Assembly: GCF_023736115.1 (NCBI RefSeq) | Contig: NZ_JAKQZC010000004.1 | Span: 372,001-436,000 of the forward strand | Source: Salinicola avicenniae | GTDB taxonomy: Bacteria; Pseudomonadota; Gammaproteobacteria; Pseudomonadales; Halomonadaceae | Length of the DNA: 64,000 bases | Direction: 5' to 3' | Part shown: positions 9,518-23,811 of the stretch, one piece after another | How positions within the stretch are numbered: the first letter of the stretch is position 1 | Layout of the letters: each line of letters begins with the position of its first letter | Notes under the pieces: generated by a model | Database searches by the model: none | Told to the model about the DNA's origin: nothing | What the model saw: only the letters and a program-made list of their open reading frames with translations | Position numbers and translations under genes: made by a program

Positions 9518-10051
9518 TCAGCCGCCATCCGCCCACGAGACCTGTCGGCCCTGCCAGGCGAAGTCGACCGGCCAGTGTGGCTGGGTGCTGGCGTCGAAGC
9601 TGGCCCACAGCTCGGCGAAGGTGCGGCCGTCGCGGGGATGGCGGCGAGTCGGCAGCAGCTCAGCCAGCGGGTGCAGCACGAACGCGTAGCGGGTGACATC
9701 GGTGCGCGGCAGCGCGATGTCGTCTGTCGGCTCGGCGGCGCGATCGCCCCACAGCAGCAGGTCGATATCCAGCGTGCGCGCGACAAACTTGGTCGGGCCG
9801 TCGGGCCGCCCGTTGTCGCGCTCGATCGCCTTGCACCGGCGCTCAAGCGTGCCCGGCGGCAGCGCGGTCTCGAATGCCACGACCAGATTGTAGAACGTCC
9901 GGGGGTCGTCGAAGCCAACCGGTGGACTTTCGAACACGCGCGAGATCGCCAGCGATGAGTCGCCGGCGAGCGTCTGCAGCGCATCGAGCGCCCGCGTCAG
10001 GTGGTGGTGGCGCGCGATATTGCTGCCCAGGCCGAGTACCGCCAGCGGCAT
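9518..10051 (-). CDS. folK: 6-hydroxymethyl-7,8-dihydropterin pyrophosphokinase
   Basis: 177 residues. HPPK transfers pyrophosphate from ATP to 6-hydroxymethyldihydropterin in folate synthesis. The N-terminal LGLGSNIARHHHLTRALDAL, the SPPVGF-DPRTFYNLVVAFET block and the metal-binding FVARTLDIDLLLWG (two Asp) are typical, as is ALPRTDVTRYAFVLHPLAEL. Its start overlaps the folB stop by one base, making folB-folK a tight pair covering adjacent pathway steps. Confidence 0.95.
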   Translation of the reverse strand: MPLAVLGLGSNIARHHHLTRALDALQTLAGDSSLAISRVFESPPVGFDDPRTFYNLVVAFETALPPGTLERRCKAIERDNGRPDGPTKFVARTLDIDLLLWGDRAAEPTDDIALPRTDVTRYAFVLHPLAELLPTRRHPRDGRTFAELWASFDASTQPHWPVDFAWQGRQVSWADGG

Positions 10052-10404
10052 CAGTCGGCCTCGCGCTCGATGCGCACGCCGACCGCACGCGCCGCGGCGA
10101 CCGCGCCGGGTTTGCGTACCGTCAGGCGTACGCGGCGGACGCCGAACTCGGCGATCAGCAGAGCTGCGACCCGTTCGGCGAAGGTTTCGACGAGGCCATG
10201 GGCGTTGGCATCGGCAAAGGCGCTCAGGCGCTCGCAGATGGCCGCGTAGTCGAGCGTGTGCGACAGGTCGTCGTCGCGGGCCGCGGCGCGGATATCGGTC
10301 GCCAGCTCGAGATCCAGCTCGAGGCGCTGGCGAATGACGCGTTCCCAGTCGTAGACGCCGATCACGGTCTCCAGGGTCAACCCTTCAATCAGTACCTGGT
10401 CCAC
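10051..10404 (-). CDS. folB: Dihydroneopterin aldolase/epimerase
   Basis: 117 residues, cytosolic tetrahydrofolate-pathway enzyme cleaving dihydroneopterin to 6-hydroxymethyldihydropterin and glycolaldehyde. The N-terminus DQVLIEGLTLETVIGVYDWE and LSHTLDYAAICERL are family hallmarks. The C-terminus RRVRLTVRKPGAVAAARAVGVRIERE carries the substrate Lys. The start is GTG, preceded by AAGAGGAG, and no nearer ATG fits. Immediately upstream of folK with a one-base overlap. Confidence 0.95.
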   Translation of the reverse strand: MDQVLIEGLTLETVIGVYDWERVIRQRLELDLELATDIRAAARDDDLSHTLDYAAICERLSAFADANAHGLVETFAERVAALLIAEFGVRRVRLTVRKPGAVAAARAVGVRIEREAD

Positions 10405-10595
10405 GCGCGCTCCTCTTCTTTTTCCGTGCAGTCTTGGTCAGTTCAGCTTTCAGTTCAGCCATGGCCCGGGTCGTTCACCCGATGGTCGGATGCCGGGCGG
10501 CACCGATGGCGTCGATTGTAAGCCATGAGAGTGGCAGAATCAGGCGTCGAGACGCGGCGGCGATCGCCGATGTCGTGCGATTCGGGAGAGACATC

Positions 10596-11300
10596 TTGCC
10601 ACCGGTACTTGTCACCGGCCTGCTGATGGGGGCCGGCTATCTCAGCGGCTCGCTGCTCGGCGCGATCTGGGTCTGCCGCCTCTGGGGGCTGCGCGATCCG
10701 CGTTGGGCGGGATCGGGCAATCCCGGCTTCTCCAACGTCCTGCGCGCTTTCGGCTGGCGTCCGGCGCTGGCGACGCTACTTATCGATGCCGCCAAGGGCA
10801 TGCCGGTGCTGTGGCTGGCCGGTACGCTGGCGCTGGGTGTCTGGGCCCAGGGGCTGGTAGGGTTGAGCGTGCTGCTGGGCCATAGCTGCCCGATCTGGCA
10901 TCGCGGGCGAGGGGGCAAGGCGGTCGCCAGCGCCTTCGGCGTCTTGCTGATGCTGGCGACGCCCGTGGCGCTGATCTGCGCCGTCGGCTGGTTCGTGCTG
11001 GCCTGGCGCGTGCGCACGGCCGCGGTGGCCTCGCTGGCGGTCGCGCTGATGGCACCGCTCTTGAGCTACTGGCTGGTGCCGCCGATGACCGGTGTCATTT
11101 GTGTCTTTTCCATGCTGGTGCTGGTGCGCCATGTGTGGAACTTCCGGCTATGGCGCGCGCACCGGCGTGAAGCCGACGACAGGATCATCACGGTGGCCGT
11201 GCCGGGAGAAGAGGATGCGCTTGGCGACTCGCCCCCCGGCGAGCACGCGAGGCCCGGTAGCGATGTTGCGAGCCGTGAGCCTAGGCCACCGGAGGCGTGA
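10596..11300 (+). CDS. plsY: Acyl-phosphate:glycerol-3-phosphate acyltransferase (PlsY), divergent motifs
   Basis: 234 residues, multi-pass inner-membrane enzyme adding the first acyl chain to glycerol-3-phosphate. The TTG at 10596 is preferred: GGGAGAG lies just before it and the protein then begins at the first membrane helix, as in E. coli PlsY. In-frame ATGs further upstream would add a non-hydrophobic leader of about 50 residues. The first catalytic motif reads [15 protein letters not shown] where most PlsY have GSGNPGATNVLR, and the GGKGVAT motif is GGKAVAS. A polar C-terminal tail of about 45 residues runs 20 bp past the tsaD stop (convergent overlap). The family is confident; the motif drift is noted separately. 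Confidence 0.88.
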   Translation: MPPVLVTGLLMGAGYLSGSLLGAIWVCRLWGLRDPRWAGSGNPGFSNVLRAFGWRPALATLLIDAAKGMPVLWLAGTLALGVWAQGLVGLSVLLGHSCPIWHRGRGGKAVASAFGVLLMLATPVALICAVGWFVLAWRVRTAAVASLAVALMAPLLSYWLVPPMTGVICVFSMLVLVRHVWNFRLWRAHRREADDRIITVAVPGEEDALGDSPPGEHARPGSDVASREPRPPEA

Positions 11301-12309
11301 GTTCGGCCAGCGGCCAGCGCGGTCGCGGCTGCAGGGTGGCCGTGCGTTCGCCGGCCAGCAGGCGACAGGCTCCGGCATAGGCGATCATGGCGCCGTTATC
11401 GGTGCAGAATCGGCCGCGCGGGTAGAAGGCGCGCGCGCCGAGCTTCGTCAACGCGGCATCCAGTCCATCGCGCAGGCGGCGGTTGGCGCTGACGCCGCCG
11501 GCCACGACCAGGCGCTCGCGGCCACTCGCCTTGAGGGCACGTCGACACTTGATGACCAGGGTGTCGACGACGGCATCCTCGAACGCTCTGGCGACATCGG
11601 CGCGGGCCTGGTCGTCGAGCGCGCCGTCGGTTTCCAGGCCGCGAAGCGTGGTCAAGGTATGCGTCTTCAGGCCGGAGAAGCTGAAGTCGAGCCCCGGACG
11701 GTCGGTCATCGGGCGCGGAAAGCGGAAGCGAGTGGTGTCACCCCGTTCGGCCAGCGCCGCCACCTGCGGCCCGCCGGGGTAGGGCAGGTCGAGCATCTTT
11801 GCCACCTTATCGAAGGCTTCGCCGGCGGCATCGTCGACGGATTCTCCCAGCAGTCGATAGTCGCCCAGGCCTCGAACGTCGACCAACTGTGTATGGCCGC
11901 CCGAGACCAGCAGCGCGACGAAGGGAAAGGCGGGTGGCTCTGCTTCCAGCATCGGTGCCAGCAGGTGCCCTTCCATGTGATGGACGCCGAGCAGGGGGAT
12001 GTTCAGCGCCCGGGCCATGCCGTGGGCGGTACAGGCGCCGACCATCAGCGCGCCGACCAGACCGGGGCCGGCGGTATAGGCGATGGCGTCCAGCGCCTGC
12101 TTGGCAAGGCCTGCCTCGGCGAGTACCTGGTCGACCAGTGGCAGCAGCTTGCGCGTGTGGTCACGGGAGGCGAGCTCCGGTACCACGCCGCCGAATTCGG
12201 CGTGCAGCGCGACCTGACTGTAGAGCGCATCGGCCAGCAGCCCGTGATCGGTGTCGTAGAGAGCGACGCCGGTCTCGTCGCAGGAGGTTTCGATGCCCAG
12301 CACGCGCAT
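11281..12309 (-). CDS. tsaD: tRNA N6-threonylcarbamoyladenosine transferase
   Basis: 342 residues, ASKHA-fold subunit of the t6A machinery that modifies A37 of ANN-decoding tRNAs, with TsaB/E/C elsewhere. It starts [19 protein letters not shown]. Metal-binding His111 and His115 are in [10 protein letters not shown] at the positions found in E. coli. [13 protein letters not shown] and [13 protein letters not shown] follow. The ATG at 12309 is the family start; an upstream in-frame ATG would add 44 unrelated residues. Divergent from rpsU, the usual tsaD-rpsU arrangement. Confidence 0.97.
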   Translation of the reverse strand: MRVLGIETSCDETGVALYDTDHGLLADALYSQVALHAEFGGVVPELASRDHTRKLLPLVDQVLAEAGLAKQALDAIAYTAGPGLVGALMVGACTAHGMARALNIPLLGVHHMEGHLLAPMLEAEPPAFPFVALLVSGGHTQLVDVRGLGDYRLLGESVDDAAGEAFDKVAKMLDLPYPGGPQVAALAERGDTTRFRFPRPMTDRPGLDFSFSGLKTHTLTTLRGLETDGALDDQARADVARAFEDAVVDTLVIKCRRALKASGRERLVVAGGVSANRRLRDGLDAALTKLGARAFYPRGRFCTDNGAMIAYAGACRLLAGERTATLQPRPRWPLAELTPPVA

Positions 12310-12428
12310 GATGGTTGCGTCCGTCGAATGAGGTGGAAACAGTAGAAGGGCCGCCATTCTACGCGTGGCGGCAGGCATTTGCATGAGTCTGCCGCCGCTC
12401 CTCCCAAGACCTGTACGACAAAAGCCGT

Positions 12429-12457
12429 TTGCAATGGCCATGGGCGAGGACTAGAAT
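12429..12457 (+). promoter_or_regulatory. Sigma-70 promoter of rpsU-dnaG-rpoD operon
   Basis: TTGCAA, a 17-bp spacer, then TAGAAT. Expected transcription start is near 12464, giving an rpsU leader of about 190 nt. It lies between divergent tsaD and rpsU. Confidence 0.65.
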
Positions 12458-12463
12458 ACGCTG

Positions 12464-12654
12464 CTCTGCAGGACTGGGTCGTGCGCCCATAACAGATTCC
12501 CGTTCGTCGGGAAAGACTCGGGAGTACGGCACGAAAGGCTCAAGTCCTTGTCTCACAAGGGCCTCGGCCGTTGGTCGCGCCGTCCGAATCCCGCGTCGTC
12601 GGTGTGTGGCGTGCGTTCAAACCGAACTCAATTCCCAAGGTAGGTGAGTGCTTC
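12464..12654 (+). promoter_or_regulatory. Structured 5' leader of rpsU
   Basis: About 190 nt between the predicted start and the rpsU ATG with no open frame. It contains a TTCCCG/CGGGAA hairpin with a TTCGT loop (12497-12513) and a CCTTGT/ACAAGG hairpin (12546-12560). No T-run follows either, so they are not intrinsic terminators. The SD is AAGGTAGGTGAG. A regulatory role is inferred only from length and structure. Confidence 0.4.
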
Positions 12655-12870
12655 ATGCCTTCTGTTAAAGTACGCGATAACGAGCCGTTCGACGTCGCGC
12701 TTCGTCGCTTCAAACGTTCCTGCGAGAAAGCCGGAGTTCTGTCTGAAGTCCGTCGTCGCGAAACTTACGAAAAGCCCACTGCTGTCCGCAAGCGCAAGGC
12801 CGCGGCTGCCGTGAAGCGTCACGCCAAGAAGCTGCAGCGTGAGCGTAAGCGTTTCGAACGCTTGTATTGA
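12655..12870 (+). CDS. rpsU: 30S ribosomal protein S21
   Basis: 71 residues, small basic 30S protein that helps start-site recognition. [20 protein letters not shown] and the Lys/Arg-rich C-terminus ([20 protein letters not shown]) match bS21 at its standard length of 71. First gene of the rpsU-dnaG-rpoD macromolecular-synthesis operon. A hairpin plus T-run 42 bp after the stop probably separates it partly from dnaG. Confidence 0.98.
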   Translation: MPSVKVRDNEPFDVALRRFKRSCEKAGVLSEVRRRETYEKPTAVRKRKAAAAVKRHAKKLQRERKRFERLY

Positions 12871-12911
12871 TCCGTACTGGAGGCGACGTCAGTCGCTTCA
12901 GAGGGACCAGC

Positions 12912-12944
12912 AAACGGCCGCCGTCATGGTGGCCGTTTGTTTTT
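12912..12944 (+). terminator. rpsU-dnaG intrinsic (partial) terminator
   Basis: Stem AAACGGCCGCC pairs with GGTGGCCGTTT (one G-T pair) around a GTCAT loop, followed by TGTTTTT. In E. coli a terminator in the same place limits dnaG expression relative to rpsU. Confidence 0.85.
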
Positions 12945-13079
12945 ATCCCGCACCGCCATCGCAGTGTCCTATCTTCAGCATGGATCCTGCTGCAGTACGC
13001 AGCTTGTCATCATGAATTTTATGATCACGGATACCGCCGACTGACCTGACGGTCGGTCTTCCGGGAGCGTCTCGACGAC

Positions 13080-15002
13080 ATGGCCGGACAGATTTCACAG
13101 CGCTTCATCGACGACCTGCTGGCACGCACCGATATTGTCGAGGTGGTCTCCGAGCGGGTGCAGCTCAAGAAGAGCGGTCGCAATCACTCCGGGCTGTGCC
13201 CCTTCCATCAGGAGAATTCGCCCTCGTTCACCGTGAGCCAGGACAAGCAGTTCTATCACTGCTTCGGCTGCAGCGCTCACGGCAATGCGCTGCGTTTTCT
13301 GATGGAGTACGACAACCTGCGTTTTCCGGAGGCGGTCGAGGCGTTGGCCTCGCGTGCCGGCATGCAGGTGGAGCGCGAAGGGGGCGACGACCCCGGTGCC
13401 AAGCAGCGTCAGCAGAAGCGTGAGGAAGGCGTCAATCTGCTCGAGCTGGCTTCGGGCTTCTTTCGTGAGCGGTTGGCGTTGGGGCAGGGACAGGAGGCTC
13501 GGGCCTATCTCGAACGGCGAGGGCTCAGCCAGGACGTGATTCGCGACTTCGGGATCGGTTACGCCGAGGACAACTGGGAGTCGCTCAAGCGTTTCCTGCT
13601 CGACAAGGGGATTGGCGAGCCGGTGCAGGTGGAGTACGGCCTGCTGGTCCATCGCGAGGAGACCGGGCGCACCTATGACCGTTTTCGCGATCGCGTGATG
13701 TTCCCGATTCGCGACTGGAAGGGGCGCACCATCGCGTTTGGTGGGCGAGTGCTCGGCGATGCCAAGCCCAAGTATCTCAACTCGCCGGAGACGCCGGTCT
13801 TCCACAAGGGGCGTGAGCTCTACGGGCTCTACGAGGCGCGCCAGGCCAACCGTCAGCTGTCGCGCCTGCTGGTGGTCGAGGGCTACATGGATGTGGTCGC
13901 GCTGGCGCAGTTCGGGGTGCGCAACGCCTGCGCGACCCTGGGGACCGCGCTGACCTCGGACCATCTGCAGCGGCTGTTTCGTCTGGTCGACGAAGTGGTG
14001 TTCTGTTTCGACGGAGACAATGCCGGGCGGCAGGCGGCGCGTCGCTCTTTGCAGACGGCCCTGCCGTCGATGATCGACGGGCGTCAGGTACGCTTTCTCT
14101 TTCTGCCGGACGGGGAAGACCCGGACACCCTGATTCGCCAGGAGGGGCGCGAGGCGTTCGAGGACCGCGTGACCTGCGCCAGCCCGCTCTCCGAGTTCCT
14201 CTTCGAGCAGGCGGCCGAGGGACGCGATCTCAAGCAGGTCGAAGGGCGGGAGCGCTTCGTGACCGCGGTGCTCGAGGCGCTCAAGCATCTGCCCGAGGGC
14301 GTACTGAAGTCGCTGCTGCTGAAGGAGCTTTCGACGCGCAGCGGCATCGAATCGTCGCATTTCAGCGACTGGCTGGCCACGCATGCGGCCTCCGAAGCGC
14401 GTCGTACGTCGCGTCAGGGGCAGCCACCGGCCTCTGGCAGCGAGGACGCCGGCTATGCGGCGCTGATGATCGACGCGGCCGAGGATGATGCGCCTTCAGG
14501 CGTGCCGGCGTCGGTCGATAATGGCAATAATCGTGCAAGACAGCGAGGGTTGCCAGCATCTCGCGCGGGAGCTGCTACGCTTTCCCTGAGCCTTCCGGCG
14601 CGAATCTTGCATCTCTTGTTGCATGAGCCCGGACTGGCGGAAGGATTGCCGCAGACGCTGGATTGGTGCCCCGAGACGGTGCCGGACGGCCCGCTCTGTC
14701 GTAGCGTGGTGCAGCTGTTGCGTGCGGGGCGCTATCGTAGTCCGCAGGTGCTGCTGGCGCATTTTCATGGCACGCCTGAGGGCGAGCGTCTCAATGCGCT
14801 GGCACGCCGCGAGCTGGAGATCCCGCGCGAGGTGCGGGCCAGTGAACTGGATAACTGGGTGCGCCATCTCGAGCGAGAGAGCGAGCGACTGTCCCCGGTC
14901 GAGGAGTACCGCCAGCTGCTTGAGAAGTCGCGTCAGCCCGGGGCGCTGAGCGCCGAGGAGAAGCAGCGTCTGCGTGAGTTGATTGGCAAGCTGGCAACGT
15001 GA
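13080..15002 (+). CDS. dnaG: DNA primase
   Basis: 640 residues. It makes RNA primers for replication and acts with DnaB. The CHC2 zinc-binding domain has Cys40, His43, Cys61 and Cys64 (GLCPFHQENSPSF and FYHCFGCSAHG). The catalytic TOPRIM core begins near residue 257 with LLVVEGYMDVVALAQFG and VFCFDGDNAGRQAA. The C-terminal helicase-interacting domain (about 500-640) is preceded by a variable linker rich in Ala/Ser/Gly. Length is somewhat above the 581 of E. coli because of this linker. No strong SD is seen before the ATG, consistent with low primase expression. Confidence 0.97.
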   Translation: MAGQISQRFIDDLLARTDIVEVVSERVQLKKSGRNHSGLCPFHQENSPSFTVSQDKQFYHCFGCSAHGNALRFLMEYDNLRFPEAVEALASRAGMQVEREGGDDPGAKQRQQKREEGVNLLELASGFFRERLALGQGQEARAYLERRGLSQDVIRDFGIGYAEDNWESLKRFLLDKGIGEPVQVEYGLLVHREETGRTYDRFRDRVMFPIRDWKGRTIAFGGRVLGDAKPKYLNSPETPVFHKGRELYGLYEARQANRQLSRLLVVEGYMDVVALAQFGVRNACATLGTALTSDHLQRLFRLVDEVVFCFDGDNAGRQAARRSLQTALPSMIDGRQVRFLFLPDGEDPDTLIRQEGREAFEDRVTCASPLSEFLFEQAAEGRDLKQVEGRERFVTAVLEALKHLPEGVLKSLLLKELSTRSGIESSHFSDWLATHAASEARRTSRQGQPPASGSEDAGYAALMIDAAEDDAPSGVPASVDNGNNRARQRGLPASRAGAATLSLSLPARILHLLLHEPGLAEGLPQTLDWCPETVPDGPLCRSVVQLLRAGRYRSPQVLLAHFHGTPEGERLNALARRELEIPREVRASELDNWVRHLERESERLSPVEEYRQLLEKSRQPGALSAEEKQRLRELIGKLAT

Positions 15003-15393
15003 CAGTAGGGCGTTGTCGATCCTCGGTCTGAGGCTGGCCAAAGGTTATGGCGTTGTCGGCGTGGGGCGAGCACGCTCAAAGGCGAGGAGTTTTGACGCCG
15101 CGTTCCTGTCGAACACACCGAAAAAAATCGATCAGTGAGAGACCGATATTGCCGTGCAGGGAAGCGTGAAGTGGTGGCGAATATTCGCGACTGGCAAGTA
15201 GAAAAACGGTTGAAATGGCAGCGATCGCCACCAGATAGGTTTACCAAAGGGTAGCCGGACACACTAGCACACCTGGCAGGCAAGGCAACAGAAGCTGGCA
15301 GCAAAAAGCGATGGCACGCTATACTAGCGGGCTTCACGGGGCGTCGCGCTGCCACCCCAGGTGCTTCATTCTTCTTCGTCGAGTAGGGTTTCT
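15003..15393. promoter_or_regulatory. dnaG-rpoD spacer with rpoD-proximal promoter
   Basis: 391 bp without a gene. A TATACT -10 hexamer lies at 15320-15325, but no good -35 is found at 16-18 bp (TGGCAG is the nearest). It would give an rpoD leader of about 60 nt. The spacer also holds a small CGAATATTCG palindrome near 15177-15186. E. coli also has extra rpoD promoters, there within dnaG. Confidence 0.45.
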
Positions 15394-17253
<1,860 letters not shown>

Positions 17254-17273
17254 TCTCTCGGGAAGCGCAAGCC

Positions 17274-17316
17274 AAAAAAGCCCCCAAGGTCCTCGGACCT
17301 GGGGGCTTTTTTTAGT
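17274..17316 (+). terminator. Intrinsic terminator after rpoD
   Basis: GCCCCC plus AGGTCC pair with GGACCT plus GGGGGC across a TC loop (one bulged A), flanked by A6 and T7. Because of the flanking A-run it could also act on the convergent kinase gene. Confidence 0.95.
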
Positions 17317-17339
17317 CATGGAATCTGCTGTGGCTCTCT

Positions 17340-21308
<3,969 letters not shown>

Positions 21309-21656
21309 GATTCCCCCAGATGGTGCCGGCGTTCCCGACGCCGCTTGCTTGCCTTCTTGTCGCCCGACTCAGTGTGCCAGCCCGGACCGTGGGCCGATAG
21401 GCGCGTTCACGACCGCTCGTCGGTGCCGGTCCATGCCGCCTGCGGCTTTGGGCTGATAGACCAAGGTTCAGTGTCTCGGATAACCCTGTAGGCTTTTGAT
21501 TGAAAAGGAAAATAACACTATTTGGAAAGCATTTTCCGAATACTCGACTAAAGTCCGCTGCCGGTAGCGCGTGCGCGTGACTTAGGCTCGCCCATGCAGT
21601 CTTGCATAACAAATCGTTGATTTCCCGAAAGCAAACGCAATGGGCAGGGGAGAGTC
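21309..21656. promoter_or_regulatory. Kinase-symporter divergent regulatory region
   Basis: 348 bp with no gene. It is AT-richer than its surroundings (notably about 21495-21545) and contains an interrupted palindrome TT-N-GGAAA-GCAT-TTTCC-N-AA at 21521-21540, a candidate regulator site placed about 120 bp before the symporter operon. I could not define the promoters. Confidence 0.45.
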
Positions 21657-21914
21657 ATGACGGGGAAAAACAGACAGGACTACTGGAAAGCCAACATCCG
21701 CTTGATCGCCACGCTGCTGGTGATCTGGTTCATCGCATCCTACGGCTTTGGCGTGCTGCTGGTGGAACCGCTCAACGCCATCCACTTCTTCGGCTTCAAG
21801 CTCGGATTCTGGTTCGCTCAGCAGGGGGCTATCTACATCTTTCTCGTGCTGATCGTGGTCTACGCCTGGTCGATGAACCGGCTGGACCGGGGACACGACG
21901 TGGAAGAGCAGTAA
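21657..21914 (+). CDS. DUF4212 small subunit of sodium:solute symporter
   Basis: 85 residues with two transmembrane helices (about 16-36, LIATLLVIWFIASYGFGVLL, and 54-75, GAIYIFLVLIVVYAWSM). The motif of aromatic residues FFGFKLGFWFAQQGAIY between them is characteristic of the DUF4212/TIGR03647 small subunit, which is always paired with a VC_2705-type SSS permease. SD GGGGAGAG. The large subunit begins 57 bp later. Role in complex stability or coupling is inferred from invariant pairing. Confidence 0.9.
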   Translation: MTGKNRQDYWKANIRLIATLLVIWFIASYGFGVLLVEPLNAIHFFGFKLGFWFAQQGAIYIFLVLIVVYAWSMNRLDRGHDVEEQ

Positions 21915-21971
21915 CGCGGACATCGCCGGCCGGTACGGCGCCGGGCTCGATAATCAGAAAAAAAGGATTCG

Positions 21972-23759
21972 ATGATGGATGTTCAACTGCTGACCTATCT
22001 ATTTGTGGGAGGGTCCTTCGCCCTCTACATCGGTATCGCGATCTGGTCGCGAGTCGGGTCGACCAAGGAGTTCTACGTCGCGGGGGGCGGCGTCTCTCCC
22101 GTGGCCAACGGCGCGGCGACCGCCGCCGACTGGATGTCGGCCGCCTCCTTCATCTCGATGGCCGGGATCATCGCCTATTCGGGTTATGACGCCTCGGTCT
22201 ATCTGATGGGCTGGACCGGCGGTTATGTTCTGCTGGCGATGCTGCTCGCGCCCTACTTGCGCAAGTTCGGCAAGTTCACGGTGCCGGACTTCATCGGCGA
22301 CCGTTACTACTCCAACGTGGCACGCACCGTGGCGGTCATCTGCGTCATCTTCGTCTCGTTCACCTACGTGGCGGGGCAGATGCGCGGTACCGGTATCGTC
22401 TTCGCCCGTTTCCTCGAGGTGGACGTGGACATCGGCGTGGTGATCGGGATGGTGATCGTCTTCTTCTACGCCGTGCTTGGCGGCATGAAGGGCATCACCT
22501 ATACCCAGGTGGCGCAGTACTGCGTGCTGATCTTTGCCTTCACCGTGCCGGCGATATTCCTGTCGATCATGATGACCGGTCACGTGCTGCCGCAGACCGG
22601 GTTCGGGGCCACGCTGCTGGATGCCGCGGGCAACGACAGCGGCGTCTACCTGCTGCAGCGCCTGGACCAGCTGGTGACCGAGCTGGGCTTCAGCGAATAT
22701 ACCTCCGGCACCAAGTCGACGATCGACGTGTTCTTCATCACCGCGGCCCTGATGTGCGGCACGGCGGGCCTGCCGCACGTTATCGTGCGCTTCTTCACCG
22801 TACCGCGCGTGCGCGATGCGCGCGTCAGTGCCGGCTGGGCGCTGTTCTTCATCGCCATCCTCTATACCAGCGCGCCGGCCGTCGGGGCCTTCGCCCGGGT
22901 CAACCTGATCGAGACGGTCGACAACACCGCCTACCAGGCGCTGCCGGACTGGTTTCACAACTGGGAGAACTCCGGACTGATCGCCTGGACCGACAAGAAC
23001 GGCGACGGTGAGGTGCAGATGGCCGCCGGCGACCCGTTCAGCGGCACGCCGGCCTATACAGGCGAGCGTGGCGAACACGGCGAGCGGCTCCTGAGCAACG
23101 CGCCGACCGATAACGCCGGCGAGGTCTACATCGATCGCGACATCATCGTGCTGGCCAACCCCGAGATCGGCAATCTGCCGGCCTGGGTGGTTGCGCTGGT
23201 CGCCGCAGGGGGGGTGGCCGCCGCCCTGTCGACCGCGGCGGGGCTGCTGCTGGTGATCTCCTCGGCGATCGCCCACGACCTGCTCAAGAAGCAGCTGAAG
23301 CCCGATATCTCGGAGAAGGGCGAACTCCTGGCGGCGCGTATCGCGGCGGCGGTGGCTATCGTGATCGCCGGTTACTTCGGCATCAACCCGCCGGGCTTCG
23401 TCGCCCAGGTGGTGGCCTTCGCCTTCGGTCTGGCGGCGTCGAGCTTCTTCCCGGTCATTCTGATGGGGATCTTCTACAAACGCATGAACAAGGAAGGGGC
23501 GATTGCCGGCATGCTGGTGGGGCTGATCTTCACGTTCAGCTACATCGTCTACTTCAAGTTCATCGCGCCTGAAGCGAATACCGCCGAGCATTGGTGGCTG
23601 GGGGTATCGCCCGAAGGGATCGGGACCTTGGGGATGATCTTCAACTTCGTCACGGCGCTGGTGGTCTCCCGCTTCACCGCCCCGCCGCCGGAGTCGATCC
23701 AGCATATCGTCGAGGATATCCGGGTGCCGCGCGGCGCCGGCGGTGCAGTCGACCACTGA
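21972..23759 (+). CDS. Sodium:solute symporter large subunit (VC_2705/acetate-permease type)
   Basis: 595 residues, SSS family with about 13 membrane helices. KEFYVAGGGVSPVANGAATAADWMS and the long hydrophobic core are close to cation/acetate symporter ActP. The DUF4212 partner points to the VC_2705 subfamily, for which a short-chain carboxylate substrate is likely. A hydrophilic loop of about 60 residues (about 335-395) carries DKNGDGEVQ at 341-349, resembling an EF-hand Ca2+ loop. SD AAAAGGA; the ATG at 21975 is an equivalent start. Downstream genes at 23812 and 25665 run in the same direction. Confidence 0.88.
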   Translation: MMDVQLLTYLFVGGSFALYIGIAIWSRVGSTKEFYVAGGGVSPVANGAATAADWMSAASFISMAGIIAYSGYDASVYLMGWTGGYVLLAMLLAPYLRKFGKFTVPDFIGDRYYSNVARTVAVICVIFVSFTYVAGQMRGTGIVFARFLEVDVDIGVVIGMVIVFFYAVLGGMKGITYTQVAQYCVLIFAFTVPAIFLSIMMTGHVLPQTGFGATLLDAAGNDSGVYLLQRLDQLVTELGFSEYTSGTKSTIDVFFITAALMCGTAGLPHVIVRFFTVPRVRDARVSAGWALFFIAILYTSAPAVGAFARVNLIETVDNTAYQALPDWFHNWENSGLIAWTDKNGDGEVQMAAGDPFSGTPAYTGERGEHGERLLSNAPTDNAGEVYIDRDIIVLANPEIGNLPAWVVALVAAGGVAAALSTAAGLLLVISSAIAHDLLKKQLKPDISEKGELLAARIAAAVAIVIAGYFGINPPGFVAQVVAFAFGLAASSFFPVILMGIFYKRMNKEGAIAGMLVGLIFTFSYIVYFKFIAPEANTAEHWWLGVSPEGIGTLGMIFNFVTALVVSRFTAPPPESIQHIVEDIRVPRGAGGAVDH

Positions 23760-23811
23760 AGGCACGTCGCTCCGGCCTGGTGGCCGGAGCGACGCCATCG
23801 AGGGGGCAGCC

